Below, piece by piece: positions 9,817-21,005 of a stretch of 35,032 bases of DNA. The notes beneath the pieces were generated by a model, which was given only the letters and a program-made list of their open reading frames with translations, searched no databases and was not told the origin of the DNA. Positions within the stretch are counted from its first letter, which is position 1; each line of letters starts with the position of its first letter. The translations under genes were made by a program, and so were the position numbers. Source of the DNA: Flavobacteriaceae bacterium (GTDB taxonomy: Bacteria; Bacteroidota; Bacteroidia; Flavobacteriales; Flavobacteriaceae); assembly GCA_022424955.1 (NCBI GenBank), contig JAKMGK010000089.1:1-35032 (forward strand), written 5' to 3'.

Positions 9817-9836
9817 TTTTGGTTGTTTTCGTTGAG

Positions 9837-9844
9837 CAAAAATA
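9837..9844 (-). promoter_or_regulatory. Bacteroidetes-type -7 box (TATTTTTG) upstream of sucC
   Basis: Exact TAnnTTTG match, 20 nt upstream of the sucC ATG. Confidence 0.4.
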
Positions 9845-9960
9845 AAAAAAGAATGTTGAGTTACCTATAGCATTAAAAAAAAGCTTTTGTTTTATTTGTA
9901 ACATTTTTTGATATTTTTAATTTAAACTGAAGCAAGGCTTATTTATTAAGTTTAAGTTAT

Positions 9961-9968
9961 TACTTTTG
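9961..9968 (+). promoter_or_regulatory. Bacteroidetes-type -7 box (TACTTTTG) upstream of lysA
   Basis: Exact TAnnTTTG match 14 nt before the ATG at 9983. Confidence 0.4.
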
Positions 9969-9982
9969 GGAAAAATTAAGGA

Positions 9983-11218
9983 ATGGAAAATGCCGCTTTA
10001 CTTCAAATTGCACAACAGGCCGAAGGTCCTGTTTATGTCTATGATGCCAATAGAATAAAAGCACAATATGAACGCTTGACAAACGCTTTTAGCGGTGTTA
10101 ATCAACTACGCTTTCATTATGCTACAAAAGCTTTGAACAATATTTCCATCTTAAAATACATCCAATCTTTGGGGGCTGGCTTAGATACGGTTTCTATTCA
10201 AGAAGTTCAACTAGGTTTAGCCGCTGGATTTGATCCTTCTACCATTATCTTCACCCCTAATGGTGTGTCTTTGAACGAAATTGAGGAAGTGGCAAAACTA
10301 GGCGTTCAAATCAATATCGATAACTTATCTATTCTAGAACAGTTTGGAAGTAAGTATCCTGAAGTCCCAGTATGTATCCGTATCAACCCTCATGTGATGG
10401 CAGGAGGAAATAGCAATATTTCTGTTGGCCATATCGATTCTAAATTTGGGATTTCAATTCATCAAATTCCGCATTTATTGCGCATTACTGAAAACACCAA
10501 TATGCGTATCAACGGGATTCATATGCATACAGGAAGTGATATTTTAGACATTGATGTTTTCTTACACGCTACCGAAATTTTATTTGAAACGGCGAAAAAT
10601 TTCAAAAATCTCTCTTTTATTGACTTTGGTTCTGGATTTAAAGTTCCTTATACCCCTGGAGACATAGAAACTAATATTGAAGAACTAGGAGAAAAACTCA
10701 CAGAGAAATTCAATAGTTTTTGTCAAGAATACGGTCGTGAACTGACCTTAGCCTTTGAACCAGGAAAATTTCTAGTGAGTCAAGCAGGGTATTTTTTAAC
10801 CAAAGTAAATGTTGTCAAACAGACTACCTCAACAGTTTTTGCACAAGTGGACAGTGGCTTTAACCACCTCATTCGTCCAATGCTTTATGGTTCTCACCAT
10901 GAAATCGTAAACATTTCTAACCCTGACGGCAGGGAACGTTTTTATTCTGTTGTGGGATATATTTGCGAGACAGACACTTTTGGGAGTAATCGCAAGATTG
11001 CAGAAATAAGCGAAGGAGAATATTTAGCGTTTAAAAATGCAGGTGCCTATTGTCAAACTATGGCGAGTAACTACAACTCGCGTTATCGTCCTGCTGAAAT
11101 TTTTTGGATCAATAATGAAGCGCATCTTATTCGCAAGCAAGAAAACTTTGAGGATATCTTGAGAAATCAAATCGAATTAGACACAGCGGTGATCAAGGGA
11201 GCAGCAGTTTCAGCCTAA
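9983..11218 (+). CDS. lysA: Diaminopimelate decarboxylase
   Basis: '[18 protein letters not shown]...[42 protein letters not shown]', 'IRINPHV', '[10 protein letters not shown]', '[13 protein letters not shown]'. Confidence 0.93.
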   Translation: MENAALLQIAQQAEGPVYVYDANRIKAQYERLTNAFSGVNQLRFHYATKALNNISILKYIQSLGAGLDTVSIQEVQLGLAAGFDPSTIIFTPNGVSLNEIEEVAKLGVQINIDNLSILEQFGSKYPEVPVCIRINPHVMAGGNSNISVGHIDSKFGISIHQIPHLLRITENTNMRINGIHMHTGSDILDIDVFLHATEILFETAKNFKNLSFIDFGSGFKVPYTPGDIETNIEELGEKLTEKFNSFCQEYGRELTLAFEPGKFLVSQAGYFLTKVNVVKQTTSTVFAQVDSGFNHLIRPMLYGSHHEIVNISNPDGRERFYSVVGYICETDTFGSNRKIAEISEGEYLAFKNAGAYCQTMASNYNSRYRPAEIFWINNEAHLIRKQENFEDILRNQIELDTAVIKGAAVSA

Positions 11219-12405
11219 GAAATAACCCCTGAACCCAGGAGTTCTTCTCCTTGATGCCATGCCACAAATTGTCCCTCTGCAATAGCAGATTGAGGATGGT
11301 CAAATAGCACAAACAAACCTTCTTTTTCTCTAAAAAGGGTAGCTTTTTCTAGGGGCTGTCGATAACGAATTCTCGCCATTACCTCCATCTGTTCCCCAAC
11401 AGCTAATTGTAAATCTTCTCTAACCCAATGGATATCATTCGTTTTTACTAATAGACCTCTTCGATATAGGCCTGGATGTTGTTTTCCCTGTCCTGTATAG
11501 ATGATATTTTCTTTTACATCTGTATCAATTACAAAGAGAGGCTCTACTGTTCCTCCTACGCCTAATCCTTTGCGCTGCCCTTTTGTAAAATAATGTGCCC
11601 CGTCGTGCTCTCCCACAACCTGGCCGTCTGTTGCAGTATAGTGTGTTTTTGCAGCATGGTAATGCAACATCGCTATGGTGCTATCAAAAGCTTCTGGAGC
11701 GCTAGCGTAGGCATTAAAATCGTTTGGAATTTCAACAATACTACCCTTTTTAGGAGCGAGTTGTTGCTGTAAAAAATCGGGTAGGCGTACTTTTCCTATA
11801 AAGCAAAGTCCTTGAGAATCCTTTTTATCTGCAGTGATTAAATCTAGACTAGCTGCAATTTCACGCACTGCTGATTTTTGCAAATGACCAATAGGGAACA
11901 AAACCTTTGATAATTGCGCTTGTGTTAATTGACACAAGAAATAAGATTGATCCTTGTTGGGATCTGCACCCGCAAGAAGTTGGTGTATTTCCTTATTATT
12001 AATAGTCGTTGTTTCTCGCTGACAATAATGGCCAGTAGCAACAAAATCTGCTCCTAAAGAAAGAGCGATTTCTAAAAAGACATCGAATTTTATTTCTCGA
12101 TTACAGAGCACATCTGGATTAGGCGTCCTTCCCTGTTTGTATTCTTCAAACATATAATCGACAATGCGCGATTTGTATTGCTCGCTTAAGTCAACTGTTT
12201 GAAAAGGAATTCCTAATTTTTCTGCCACGATAAGGGCATCGTTGCTGTCTTCTAACCAAGGACATTCTGCAGAAATGGTAACACTTTCGTCATGCCAATT
12301 CTTCATAAAAAGACCTATCACATTGTACCCCTGCTCTTTTAGCAGGTATGCAGCGACACTAGAATCTACTCCTCCAGAAAGTCCAACAATGACGGTTTTT
12401 GCCAT
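11215..12405 (-). CDS. mnmA: tRNA-specific 2-thiouridylase MnmA
   Basis: '[33 protein letters not shown]', '[17 protein letters not shown]', 'DQSYFLCQL', '[11 protein letters not shown]'. Confidence 0.98.
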   Translation of the reverse strand: MAKTVIVGLSGGVDSSVAAYLLKEQGYNVIGLFMKNWHDESVTISAECPWLEDSNDALIVAEKLGIPFQTVDLSEQYKSRIVDYMFEEYKQGRTPNPDVLCNREIKFDVFLEIALSLGADFVATGHYCQRETTTINNKEIHQLLAGADPNKDQSYFLCQLTQAQLSKVLFPIGHLQKSAVREIAASLDLITADKKDSQGLCFIGKVRLPDFLQQQLAPKKGSIVEIPNDFNAYASAPEAFDSTIAMLHYHAAKTHYTATDGQVVGEHDGAHYFTKGQRKGLGVGGTVEPLFVIDTDVKENIIYTGQGKQHPGLYRRGLLVKTNDIHWVREDLQLAVGEQMEVMARIRYRQPLEKATLFREKEGLFVLFDHPQSAIAEGQFVAWHQGEELLGSGVIS

Positions 12406-12409
12406 AGGG

Positions 12410-12417
12410 CAAAGGTA
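12410..12417 (-). promoter_or_regulatory. -7 box (TACCTTTG) four bases before the mnmA ATG
   Basis: CAAAGGTA on the + strand; exact TAnnTTTG on the minus strand. Confidence 0.4.
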
Positions 12418-12441
12418 GCAAATGTTTCTTTTGAATTCACC

Positions 12442-14268
12442 TTAGCGCTTGCCCTTTTGCTTCGCCTTTTGTTGCTTTTCGGCTTCTTCCATTGCTTTTT
12501 GTAGACGTGCAGTAAAGCCTCCAGCCTTTTTAGGTTTCTTCTTATTCTCTTCTATTTGTGTAAAAATTTTCTCCTCGCTAATCACAAAGTTCTTGATCAC
12601 TAGCATCAAGATTATGGTAAGCAAATTAGAAACAAAATAATAGAGACTTAAACCACTAGCATAGTTATTAAAGAAGAACAACATCATTAAAGGCATTAAA
12701 TACATGATAAACTTCATATTAGGCATCCCAGGCTGTTGCGTTGCTTGTTGCTGCCCCATGGTCATCATGGTATAGAAAAAGATGGCTACAGAAGCTAAAA
12801 TGGGAAATAAACTAATATGATCCCCATAAAATGGAATATTGAAGGGTAACTCATAAACTGAATCATAAGACGATAAATCGTCTGCCCACATGAAACTTTT
12901 TTGACGCAAGGCAAAAGCGACAGGGAAGAAACTAAATAAGGCATAAAAAACAGGAAGCTGTAACAATGCAGGTAAACAACCCGACATTGGGTTAGCACCA
13001 GCTTTATTGTACAATGCCATGGTTTCTTGTTGGCGTTTTACAGCATCATCCTTGTGTTTCTTAGTAATTTCGTCTACTTCTGGCTTAAGTACCTTCATCT
13101 TGATTTGAGACACATAAGACTTATAGGTCACCGGTGACATGGCTAAACGCACGATAATCGTCATAATGATAATAGCTATCCCAAAGGGTAAGAAAGAACT
13201 TAAAAAACCAAACAGCGGAATAAAAATAGATTTGTTAATCCAACCAAATATCCCCCAACCAAAGTTGATGCTTTTTTCAATCCCTAAGTCATATTGCGCC
13301 AAAGTCTTGTATTCTGAAGGGCCAAAGTACCACTGAAAAGAATGTGCTAATTCACCATTACTTTTAAGCGGAATGAGGGCGTGGTAATTCTTTGTATATC
13401 GCTGTGCTTTATCTTCTGACTCAACTAAACTCTCTGAGCTTAAATCAACTTTTTCAATCCCATAAGCTGGAATCAAAATAGAATTAAAGAAATGTTGCTT
13501 GTACCCTATCCACTGAACATCTTCTACTTGCTCTTCGTCTTCTCCAGCAATCGATAGTTCATTGACTTTTTCACCTTCATAACCATAAGTCAACTCTGTA
13601 TAGCGATTTTCGTATTCTACACTTCTAGAGTTGCGTAAAGCTTTTAGATCCCAGCTAAGGCTTTGGGCATTATTGGGGTTGATGACCCCTTGCATTCCCT
13701 CTGAAAGAATAGAGAAGTCCAACATAAAATCGTTAGGAGATAAAGCATATCGAAAAGCAATCCATTGATTTTCGCTCAAAGCAGCTTTTAGGGTCAATAC
13801 TTTTTCATTATTAACCTCAGTCAATTCTGGCGTAAAATATAGATCAGCGGTATTTAAATTTCTTCCATCTAAAGTGGAAAAGTTAAAATTAACGCTTTGA
13901 TTATCTTCAACTAAATTTAAAGGCTCCCCAAGATAGTTGGTATACCCTTTTAAGTGTGCTTTATTGATCTGCCCTCCTTTATTCGAGAAAACAAAAGATA
14001 GGACTTCATTTTCTAGGGCAATCTCACTTGCTTCTCGCTCTTGTACAAGATCTACAAACGAACCAAAGTTATTTTGGAGCTGAACACGCTGGATAGAGTC
14101 ATTCTTCTCTACCGCAACCTCTTGAACAGTTTCTGCTTGGGTTTCGGTTTCAGTTACCGCATCAGTTCCTTCTTCGACTGGTTGTTGATTCATCAACATC
14201 CAGGTCATAATTAAAGCAATAAGGACAAAACCTATAAACTGATAAGGGTCAAATTTTTTCTCTTCCAT
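12442..14268 (-). CDS. yidC: Membrane protein insertase YidC
   Basis: 'KKFDPYQFIGFVLIALIMTWMLMNQ', periplasmic domain, 'MSPVTYKSYVSQIKMKVLKPEVDEI', 'NPMSGCLPALLQLPVFYALFSFF'. Confidence 0.98.
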   Translation of the reverse strand: MEEKKFDPYQFIGFVLIALIMTWMLMNQQPVEEGTDAVTETETQAETVQEVAVEKNDSIQRVQLQNNFGSFVDLVQEREASEIALENEVLSFVFSNKGGQINKAHLKGYTNYLGEPLNLVEDNQSVNFNFSTLDGRNLNTADLYFTPELTEVNNEKVLTLKAALSENQWIAFRYALSPNDFMLDFSILSEGMQGVINPNNAQSLSWDLKALRNSRSVEYENRYTELTYGYEGEKVNELSIAGEDEEQVEDVQWIGYKQHFFNSILIPAYGIEKVDLSSESLVESEDKAQRYTKNYHALIPLKSNGELAHSFQWYFGPSEYKTLAQYDLGIEKSINFGWGIFGWINKSIFIPLFGFLSSFLPFGIAIIIMTIIVRLAMSPVTYKSYVSQIKMKVLKPEVDEITKKHKDDAVKRQQETMALYNKAGANPMSGCLPALLQLPVFYALFSFFPVAFALRQKSFMWADDLSSYDSVYELPFNIPFYGDHISLFPILASVAIFFYTMMTMGQQQATQQPGMPNMKFIMYLMPLMMLFFFNNYASGLSLYYFVSNLLTIILMLVIKNFVISEEKIFTQIEENKKKPKKAGGFTARLQKAMEEAEKQQKAKQKGKR

Positions 14269-14274
14269 AAATTT

Positions 14275-15912
<1,638 letters not shown>

Positions 15913-15926
15913 TTATTTACCGGACT

Positions 15927-15934
15927 CAAAAATA
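15927..15934 (-). promoter_or_regulatory. -7 box (TATTTTTG) upstream of pyrG
   Basis: Exact TAnnTTTG, about 35 nt upstream of the pyrG ATG. Confidence 0.35.
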
Positions 15935-15967
15935 CAAAAAGTATTCGTTTTTTTGGAGCCCCAATGG

Positions 15968-17692
15968 CTATTTCTTAATTTCTATAATATCGTATCCTTG
16001 ATGCTGTAGCAAATAGAATCCCACATTTTGATATCCTGCTTGGGATGCTTTTTCATAAAAGAACCTGTTTTCAATATAATCTGTTTCCCCAATGGAAGGG
16101 AGGTAGATCTCTTCTTTATAAGCCAATCGAAGAATAATATCAAGAGTTATATCATAGGCTCTAAATGCTTCTTTAGAGGGGAAATCCCCAAAACGCTTTT
16201 GGTAAGTATTTTTAAATAACGTTCTTCTTTCGCTCTTCATAGGATGGTTCCCACTGAGGTAAGTAAAGCGCAAATTTCCTAAGTGTTTCCTAGAAATATT
16301 GTCATTTTCATAGATAGACGTGCGAAGGGTTGTAAATAATTGTACATCTCTTTCTTTAGACACTTGAGAATTCAATAATGAAATCACGTTAGCAGCCAAA
16401 TTTAAATCTTGAGATTCAAAAACAACTTTATTAGGCAAGGAATCAATTAAAAGAGAATCAATCAAGTCGGGTAAAACAAAGCCTCCTTCTTCTGGTCTTA
16501 CACGGTGCGCATAAGGATACTTTTCTTCAAAGCCCTTTGCAAAAGCTGCATTAAGGGTATCTGCGATAATCATAACATTTTGGGTAGTGTCAATCATTTT
16601 ATCCAGATAAGCCACCATCTTATTTCGCAAGCTTGCTAAGGGGCTAACAGATTGATAAACATGCTTAGCTTGATTAATCTTTTTAGAAGAAAGGGGCGAC
16701 ACCATGGGCACCTTCTTTAAAACAGGAAGCTGGGCTGCATAATCAAAGTTAGCAGTAATTAAGGGGCCTATCAAGCCTTGAACGTCTGACCAGTCAATGG
16801 CTTCAACTTGCTCGCTTATACTTTGCTTTTTATTTTGAGAGTCGAGTACATTGAGCTTTACCGAAATACCCAGAGCATCTGCCTTTTCTACTGCGAGGAC
16901 CATACCCATATAAAAATCTAACGCAATGGTATGGAGGTTACGTTTTTTTAACAAAGCTGTAGTTTTTTCAATAGAATCAAATTCAATTGAAGCCGATTTA
17001 AAGGGCAAAAAAGCCACTAGTTTGATGTCAGTGTTTGAAAGCACAGAATCTTCTAGACGCACCTTTTCAATCAACAAACCATCTTCTACCTTAAGATCAC
17101 CTGTATTTTGAAAACCAATTTTAAGGATCATTCCCTCTTGTAAACCGGTTTCTGGAAGGGTGGGATTAAGCGCGATTAAGTCTGCTTCTGTAACACCAAG
17201 CTTTTTTTCAAGGCGATAAAATCCTTCTTTTGGTTTTACCTTATAATAGTTAAAAGCTTCTTCTAAGGCCTTTGTTTCTTCTACTGTTCTCTTTGGGATA
17301 ACAATCTCTTGCCCAATCTTAAGACCGTCTTTTATTTGAGGATTGAGCTGCTCTAATTCTTGAATGGTAATTCCATAACGATAAGCTAAACGCCATTTTG
17401 TTTCTTTGGGCTGAACCAAATACTTTTCCAATCCTTCTTTCAACGGCACAGCCTTGGGCGCTTCAATAATAGGATAAACTGGAATCTTAAGCTGCATGCG
17501 CTTTTTGAGCCCAATCTTGTCAATTAAAGGGTTGAATTCTTTAATTTGTTCGATACTAACACTGTATTTACGCGCTAGCCCATAAAGGGTTTCTTTTTTC
17601 TTCACCTTGTGCGTAAGGAATCTTTCAGGGTTGTTTTGACCAAAGGTCGAAACAACAAAAAGAAAACTAAAAATAAATACAAGCGCTCTCAT
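15968..17692 (-). CDS. Exported protein with three LysM repeats fused to a periplasmic-binding-protein-like domain
   Basis: Signal peptide; LysM-like units 'HKVKKKETLYGLARKYSVSIEQIKEFNP', 'YLVQPKETKWRLAYRYGITIQELEQLNP', 'YKVKPKEGFYRLEKKLGVTEADLIALNP'; then 'IKLVAFLPFKSA...DFYMGMVLAVEKA..VQGLIGPL'. Confidence 0.85.
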   Translation of the reverse strand: MRALVFIFSFLFVVSTFGQNNPERFLTHKVKKKETLYGLARKYSVSIEQIKEFNPLIDKIGLKKRMQLKIPVYPIIEAPKAVPLKEGLEKYLVQPKETKWRLAYRYGITIQELEQLNPQIKDGLKIGQEIVIPKRTVEETKALEEAFNYYKVKPKEGFYRLEKKLGVTEADLIALNPTLPETGLQEGMILKIGFQNTGDLKVEDGLLIEKVRLEDSVLSNTDIKLVAFLPFKSASIEFDSIEKTTALLKKRNLHTIALDFYMGMVLAVEKADALGISVKLNVLDSQNKKQSISEQVEAIDWSDVQGLIGPLITANFDYAAQLPVLKKVPMVSPLSSKKINQAKHVYQSVSPLASLRNKMVAYLDKMIDTTQNVMIIADTLNAAFAKGFEEKYPYAHRVRPEEGGFVLPDLIDSLLIDSLPNKVVFESQDLNLAANVISLLNSQVSKERDVQLFTTLRTSIYENDNISRKHLGNLRFTYLSGNHPMKSERRTLFKNTYQKRFGDFPSKEAFRAYDITLDIILRLAYKEEIYLPSIGETDYIENRFFYEKASQAGYQNVGFYLLQHQGYDIIEIKK

Positions 17693-17712
17693 AACTTATG
17701 CAATATCAACAA

Positions 17713-19242
17713 TTATTCCCATTCTATGGTTGCAGGTGGCTTTGAACTGATATCATAAACCACACGATTAACGCCTTTTACCTTATTGATGATATCATTA
17801 GAGGTTTTTTGCAAAAAGGCATAGGGTAGGTTGACCCAGTCTGCAGTCATCCCATCGGTTGATGTTACTGCACGCAAGGCAACACATTTTTCATAGGTGC
17901 GTTCGTCTCCCATTACCCCTACACTATTCACTGGTAAGAGAATTGCTCCCGCTTGCCAAACGTCGTTGTATAAACCAGCATCTTTAAGACCTTGAACATA
18001 AATTGCATCTACCTCTTGCAACATCGCCACTTTTTCTGGGGTGATATCCCCTAAAATTCGAATGGCTAGTCCTGGTCCAGGAAATGGATGTCTCCCGATT
18101 AATTCTTGATCAATCCCAAGGCTTTTCCCTACTCTTCGCACTTCGTCTTTAAAGAGCATACGCAATGGCTCTACAATTTTAAGTTGCATATAGTCTGGTA
18201 AGCCCCCTACATTATGATGTGACTTTATGGTAGCTGAAGGACCGTTAACAGAGATAGACTCGATTACATCGGGGTAAATGGTTCCTTGAGCTAACCAAGT
18301 CGCTCCCTCTATTTTCTTTGATTCATCGTCAAAGACCTCGATAAAGGTATTGCCTATTACTTTACGCTTTTTTTCAGGGTCTGAAACCCCAGCGAGTTTA
18401 GATAAAAACAATTCGCTTGCATCTACTCCTTTTACATTGAGTCCCATGCCATTGTATTGCTCTAGAACACTAGAAAATTCATTTTTTCGCAATAAGCCGT
18501 TATTGACAAAAATACAGGTGAGTTGATCCCCAATCGCCTGGTGTAATAAGACTGCAGCAACGGTAGAATCGACTCCTCCAGAAAGACCCAGGATAACCTT
18601 TTCTTCGCCTATTTGCGCTTTTAAATTCTCAATGGTCATTGAAACAAAAGAATCTGGTGTCCAGTCTTGTTTGACCTCAGCAATATGAACTAAAAAGTTT
18701 TCTAATAGTTGTTTTCCGTCTGTCGAGTGATAGACTTCTGGATGAAATTGAATGGCATAAGTCTCTTCGCCATCAATACGGTAAGCAGCATTTTCAACGT
18801 CAGAGGTACTGGCTAATTTCACCCCATTCGTGGGAAGTTCTTTAATAGTATCACTATGACTCATCCATACTTGACTCCCAACTTCAATCCCAGCAAACAA
18901 ACCATTGACTTCTTCAATAGAAGAGAGATTTGCTCTCCCGTATTCTCTTGTGGCAGATGGACTCACCTTTCCACCCGAAAAATGGGCTAAATATTGTGCT
19001 CCATAACAAACTGCCAACAAAGGCTTTTTTTGTCTAATCTGGTCAAGGGCTGGATGTGGTGCATCTTCTGCTCTTACAGAGTAAGGTGATCCAGAAAGAA
19101 TCACTGCCTTAAAAGGTGTAATATCTTTTGGAGGATTATTGTAAGGGTGTATTTCGCAATAAATAAAAAGCTCGCGAACACGGCGGGCGATTAATTGGGT
19201 GTATTGTGATCCAAAGTCTAGGATCAGTACTTTTTCTTCCAT
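17713..19242 (-). CDS. guaA: GMP synthase (glutamine-hydrolysing)
   Basis: '[21 protein letters not shown]', '[22 protein letters not shown]', '[16 protein letters not shown]', C-terminus '[10 protein letters not shown]'. ATG at 19242 preferred over the track's TTG at 19248. Confidence 0.98.
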   Translation of the reverse strand: MEEKVLILDFGSQYTQLIARRVRELFIYCEIHPYNNPPKDITPFKAVILSGSPYSVRAEDAPHPALDQIRQKKPLLAVCYGAQYLAHFSGGKVSPSATREYGRANLSSIEEVNGLFAGIEVGSQVWMSHSDTIKELPTNGVKLASTSDVENAAYRIDGEETYAIQFHPEVYHSTDGKQLLENFLVHIAEVKQDWTPDSFVSMTIENLKAQIGEEKVILGLSGGVDSTVAAVLLHQAIGDQLTCIFVNNGLLRKNEFSSVLEQYNGMGLNVKGVDASELFLSKLAGVSDPEKKRKVIGNTFIEVFDDESKKIEGATWLAQGTIYPDVIESISVNGPSATIKSHHNVGGLPDYMQLKIVEPLRMLFKDEVRRVGKSLGIDQELIGRHPFPGPGLAIRILGDITPEKVAMLQEVDAIYVQGLKDAGLYNDVWQAGAILLPVNSVGVMGDERTYEKCVALRAVTSTDGMTADWVNLPYAFLQKTSNDIINKVKGVNRVVYDISSKPPATIEWE

Positions 19243-19245
19243 GCA

Positions 19246-19253
19246 CAAAAATA
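19246..19253 (-). promoter_or_regulatory. -7 box (TATTTTTG) three bases before the guaA ATG
   Basis: CAAAAATA on the + strand; exact TAnnTTTG on the minus strand. Confidence 0.4.
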
Positions 19254-19301
19254 CAACTATTCATCAGCTAGGAAAATCCCCCATCAAAAGATTTTCAACA
19301 A

Positions 19302-20912
19302 TTATTCTGGTAATTGAATCCAGCTAAATTCTAGCTTTAAGGGATCCAATTGTTCAAAAAGTAAGTGGAGTAAATCTTCGCCATGCGACAAATAAAATTC
19401 AAAGAAGTTGGACTGCCTTTCTTGGAGAGAATTGTTAGGAAAAAGCATTTCATGCAAAAGGGTAAGTCGTTGAACATGATCGACTAATTTTTTCTTTTGG
19501 GCGTTGAGTAAACGCTTTTCAAGGGCGTCTATCCCGTTAAATTGCTTTTGCTTTTGAGCTTTTACTGTCCCTTCAAAAGAAGGATCGGTTGACTGGACTA
19601 GACTTTCTAAATATTCAAATTGTTCTTCCAGTTTTTCTTTTAAAAACTGAAGATCTAAATCGATATTACTAATCTGCCTTATTTTTTTATTAATGAGCGC
19701 AGTTCGATTTAAAAATAGTTCTTCTTTATCGAGATCGAGTTGTTTGATTTTCCTTATTGTCTTTTGGGTCGCTAATACAGCAGAATTACGCAGTAATAGC
19801 AAAGGAAAAGGCACTGCTTCTTTTTTAAAAAACGCTTTGAGTTCTAACCAATAGGCAATTTCTCCCCCTCCCCCTATATAGCAAAGGTTAGGTAAAATAA
19901 CTTCTTGATACAAAGGGCGCATTAAAACATTAGGCGAAAAACGCTCTGGATGATTTTCTACTTCTGCCCAAAGTGCTTCTTTGGTAAAAGTAGTATTGCT
20001 CTCTGTTGTGGCATAAGCGGTCGGGGTCTTAACGATGCGCTCACGCAGTTTATCTGTGAGATAAAATAAGTTGATCTCTCTAGGGTTGACTTGTGGGGCA
20101 TATTGGTCAGAATAATTCGTTTGAATCTTTTCAATGGTTCCTTCAACTGCGACTTTACAATGGTGATGTTCTAGGTCATTTTTAATCTGGGAGACAAAAC
20201 AAGCCTTTAGGTCTTTTCTATCTGCATCGAGAATCACTAACCCTTCTTCCCCAAAAAAATGATGTACCAGCTTTTGGGTCGCCTCGCCTAGATTAGCGGC
20301 AGTGCGATAAGTCTTTTGTATAATTGCTTTTATCTCTTTTGCACGGTCACTATCGCCCAGTAACTTTTCAAAAATATCGAGTAAAGGGCCTAAGGAGGCT
20401 AAGGATAAACGGCCTACTGGACCCTGACTTTGTTCGTTCCATTGTAGTTTCTTTCCTTGAAAAAAGAAATAAGAAATTTCTTCAAAATCGTGATCTTCAG
20501 TCGCCATCCAATACAACGGGACAAAATCAAATTGCGGGTACTTTTGCTTGAGCTGTTTACACTGTTTAATGGTCGAAATGATTTTATAAAAAAAATAAAG
20601 CGGCCCGGTGAATAAATTAAGCTGATGCCCTGTTGTAACGGTAAAGGTGGTTTCTTTTGCTAAAAGCGAGAGTTGTGCATCAACTTTCTTAGGTGAAGAT
20701 AGTCCTTGGTATTGCGCTCTTAAAGCTTTGATCAATGTTTCCCGTGTAGATAAAGCGTAATGTTTTTGCTTTACTGCAATCTGTTTTTCAAATTCTTCTA
20801 AACGAACTGGTCCTGAAACCAAAGACTCAAGAGCAGGATGTCCTTCAATGAGGTCGCAAATTAAGGAAGAAAAATAGCCTGTATTTCGATAAGGAATACG
20901 GGTTAATGCCAT
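19302..20912 (-). CDS. bshC: Bacillithiol biosynthesis cysteine-adding enzyme BshC
   Basis: 'TVTTGHQLNLFTGPLYFFYKIISTIKQCKQLK', 'FVPLYWMATEDHDFEEISYF', 'PNVLMRPLYQEVILPNLCYIGGGGEIAYWLELK'. Confidence 0.96.
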   Translation of the reverse strand: MALTRIPYRNTGYFSSLICDLIEGHPALESLVSGPVRLEEFEKQIAVKQKHYALSTRETLIKALRAQYQGLSSPKKVDAQLSLLAKETTFTVTTGHQLNLFTGPLYFFYKIISTIKQCKQLKQKYPQFDFVPLYWMATEDHDFEEISYFFFQGKKLQWNEQSQGPVGRLSLASLGPLLDIFEKLLGDSDRAKEIKAIIQKTYRTAANLGEATQKLVHHFFGEEGLVILDADRKDLKACFVSQIKNDLEHHHCKVAVEGTIEKIQTNYSDQYAPQVNPREINLFYLTDKLRERIVKTPTAYATTESNTTFTKEALWAEVENHPERFSPNVLMRPLYQEVILPNLCYIGGGGEIAYWLELKAFFKKEAVPFPLLLLRNSAVLATQKTIRKIKQLDLDKEELFLNRTALINKKIRQISNIDLDLQFLKEKLEEQFEYLESLVQSTDPSFEGTVKAQKQKQFNGIDALEKRLLNAQKKKLVDHVQRLTLLHEMLFPNNSLQERQSNFFEFYLSHGEDLLHLLFEQLDPLKLEFSWIQLPE

Positions 20913-20930
20913 AGCTAGGTTTTATCCTGT

Positions 20931-20938
20931 TAAAGATA
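20931..20938 (-). promoter_or_regulatory. -7-like box (TATCTTTA) for bshC
   Basis: TAnnTTTA on the minus strand, 18 nt from the bshC ATG. Confidence 0.35.
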
Positions 20939-20958
20939 TTCCATCTCTATAGAATAAA

Positions 20959-20984
20959 AAAGATATAGGAGAAATTATATCTTT
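20959..20984. promoter_or_regulatory. Perfect 9-bp inverted repeat overlapping the -7-like box (TATCTTTA) of the M14 peptidase gene
   Basis: AAAGATATA (20959-20967), 8-nt loop, TATATCTTT (20976-20984) in the bshC/M14 divergent intergenic region. Confidence 0.4.
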
Positions 20985-21005
20985 ACCAACCTATTAATAC
21001 ACACG

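Noticed and set aside
20968-20985. Riboswitch in the leader of the M14 peptidase gene
   Set aside because: Leader is too short and AT-rich, with no recognisable aptamer consensus.
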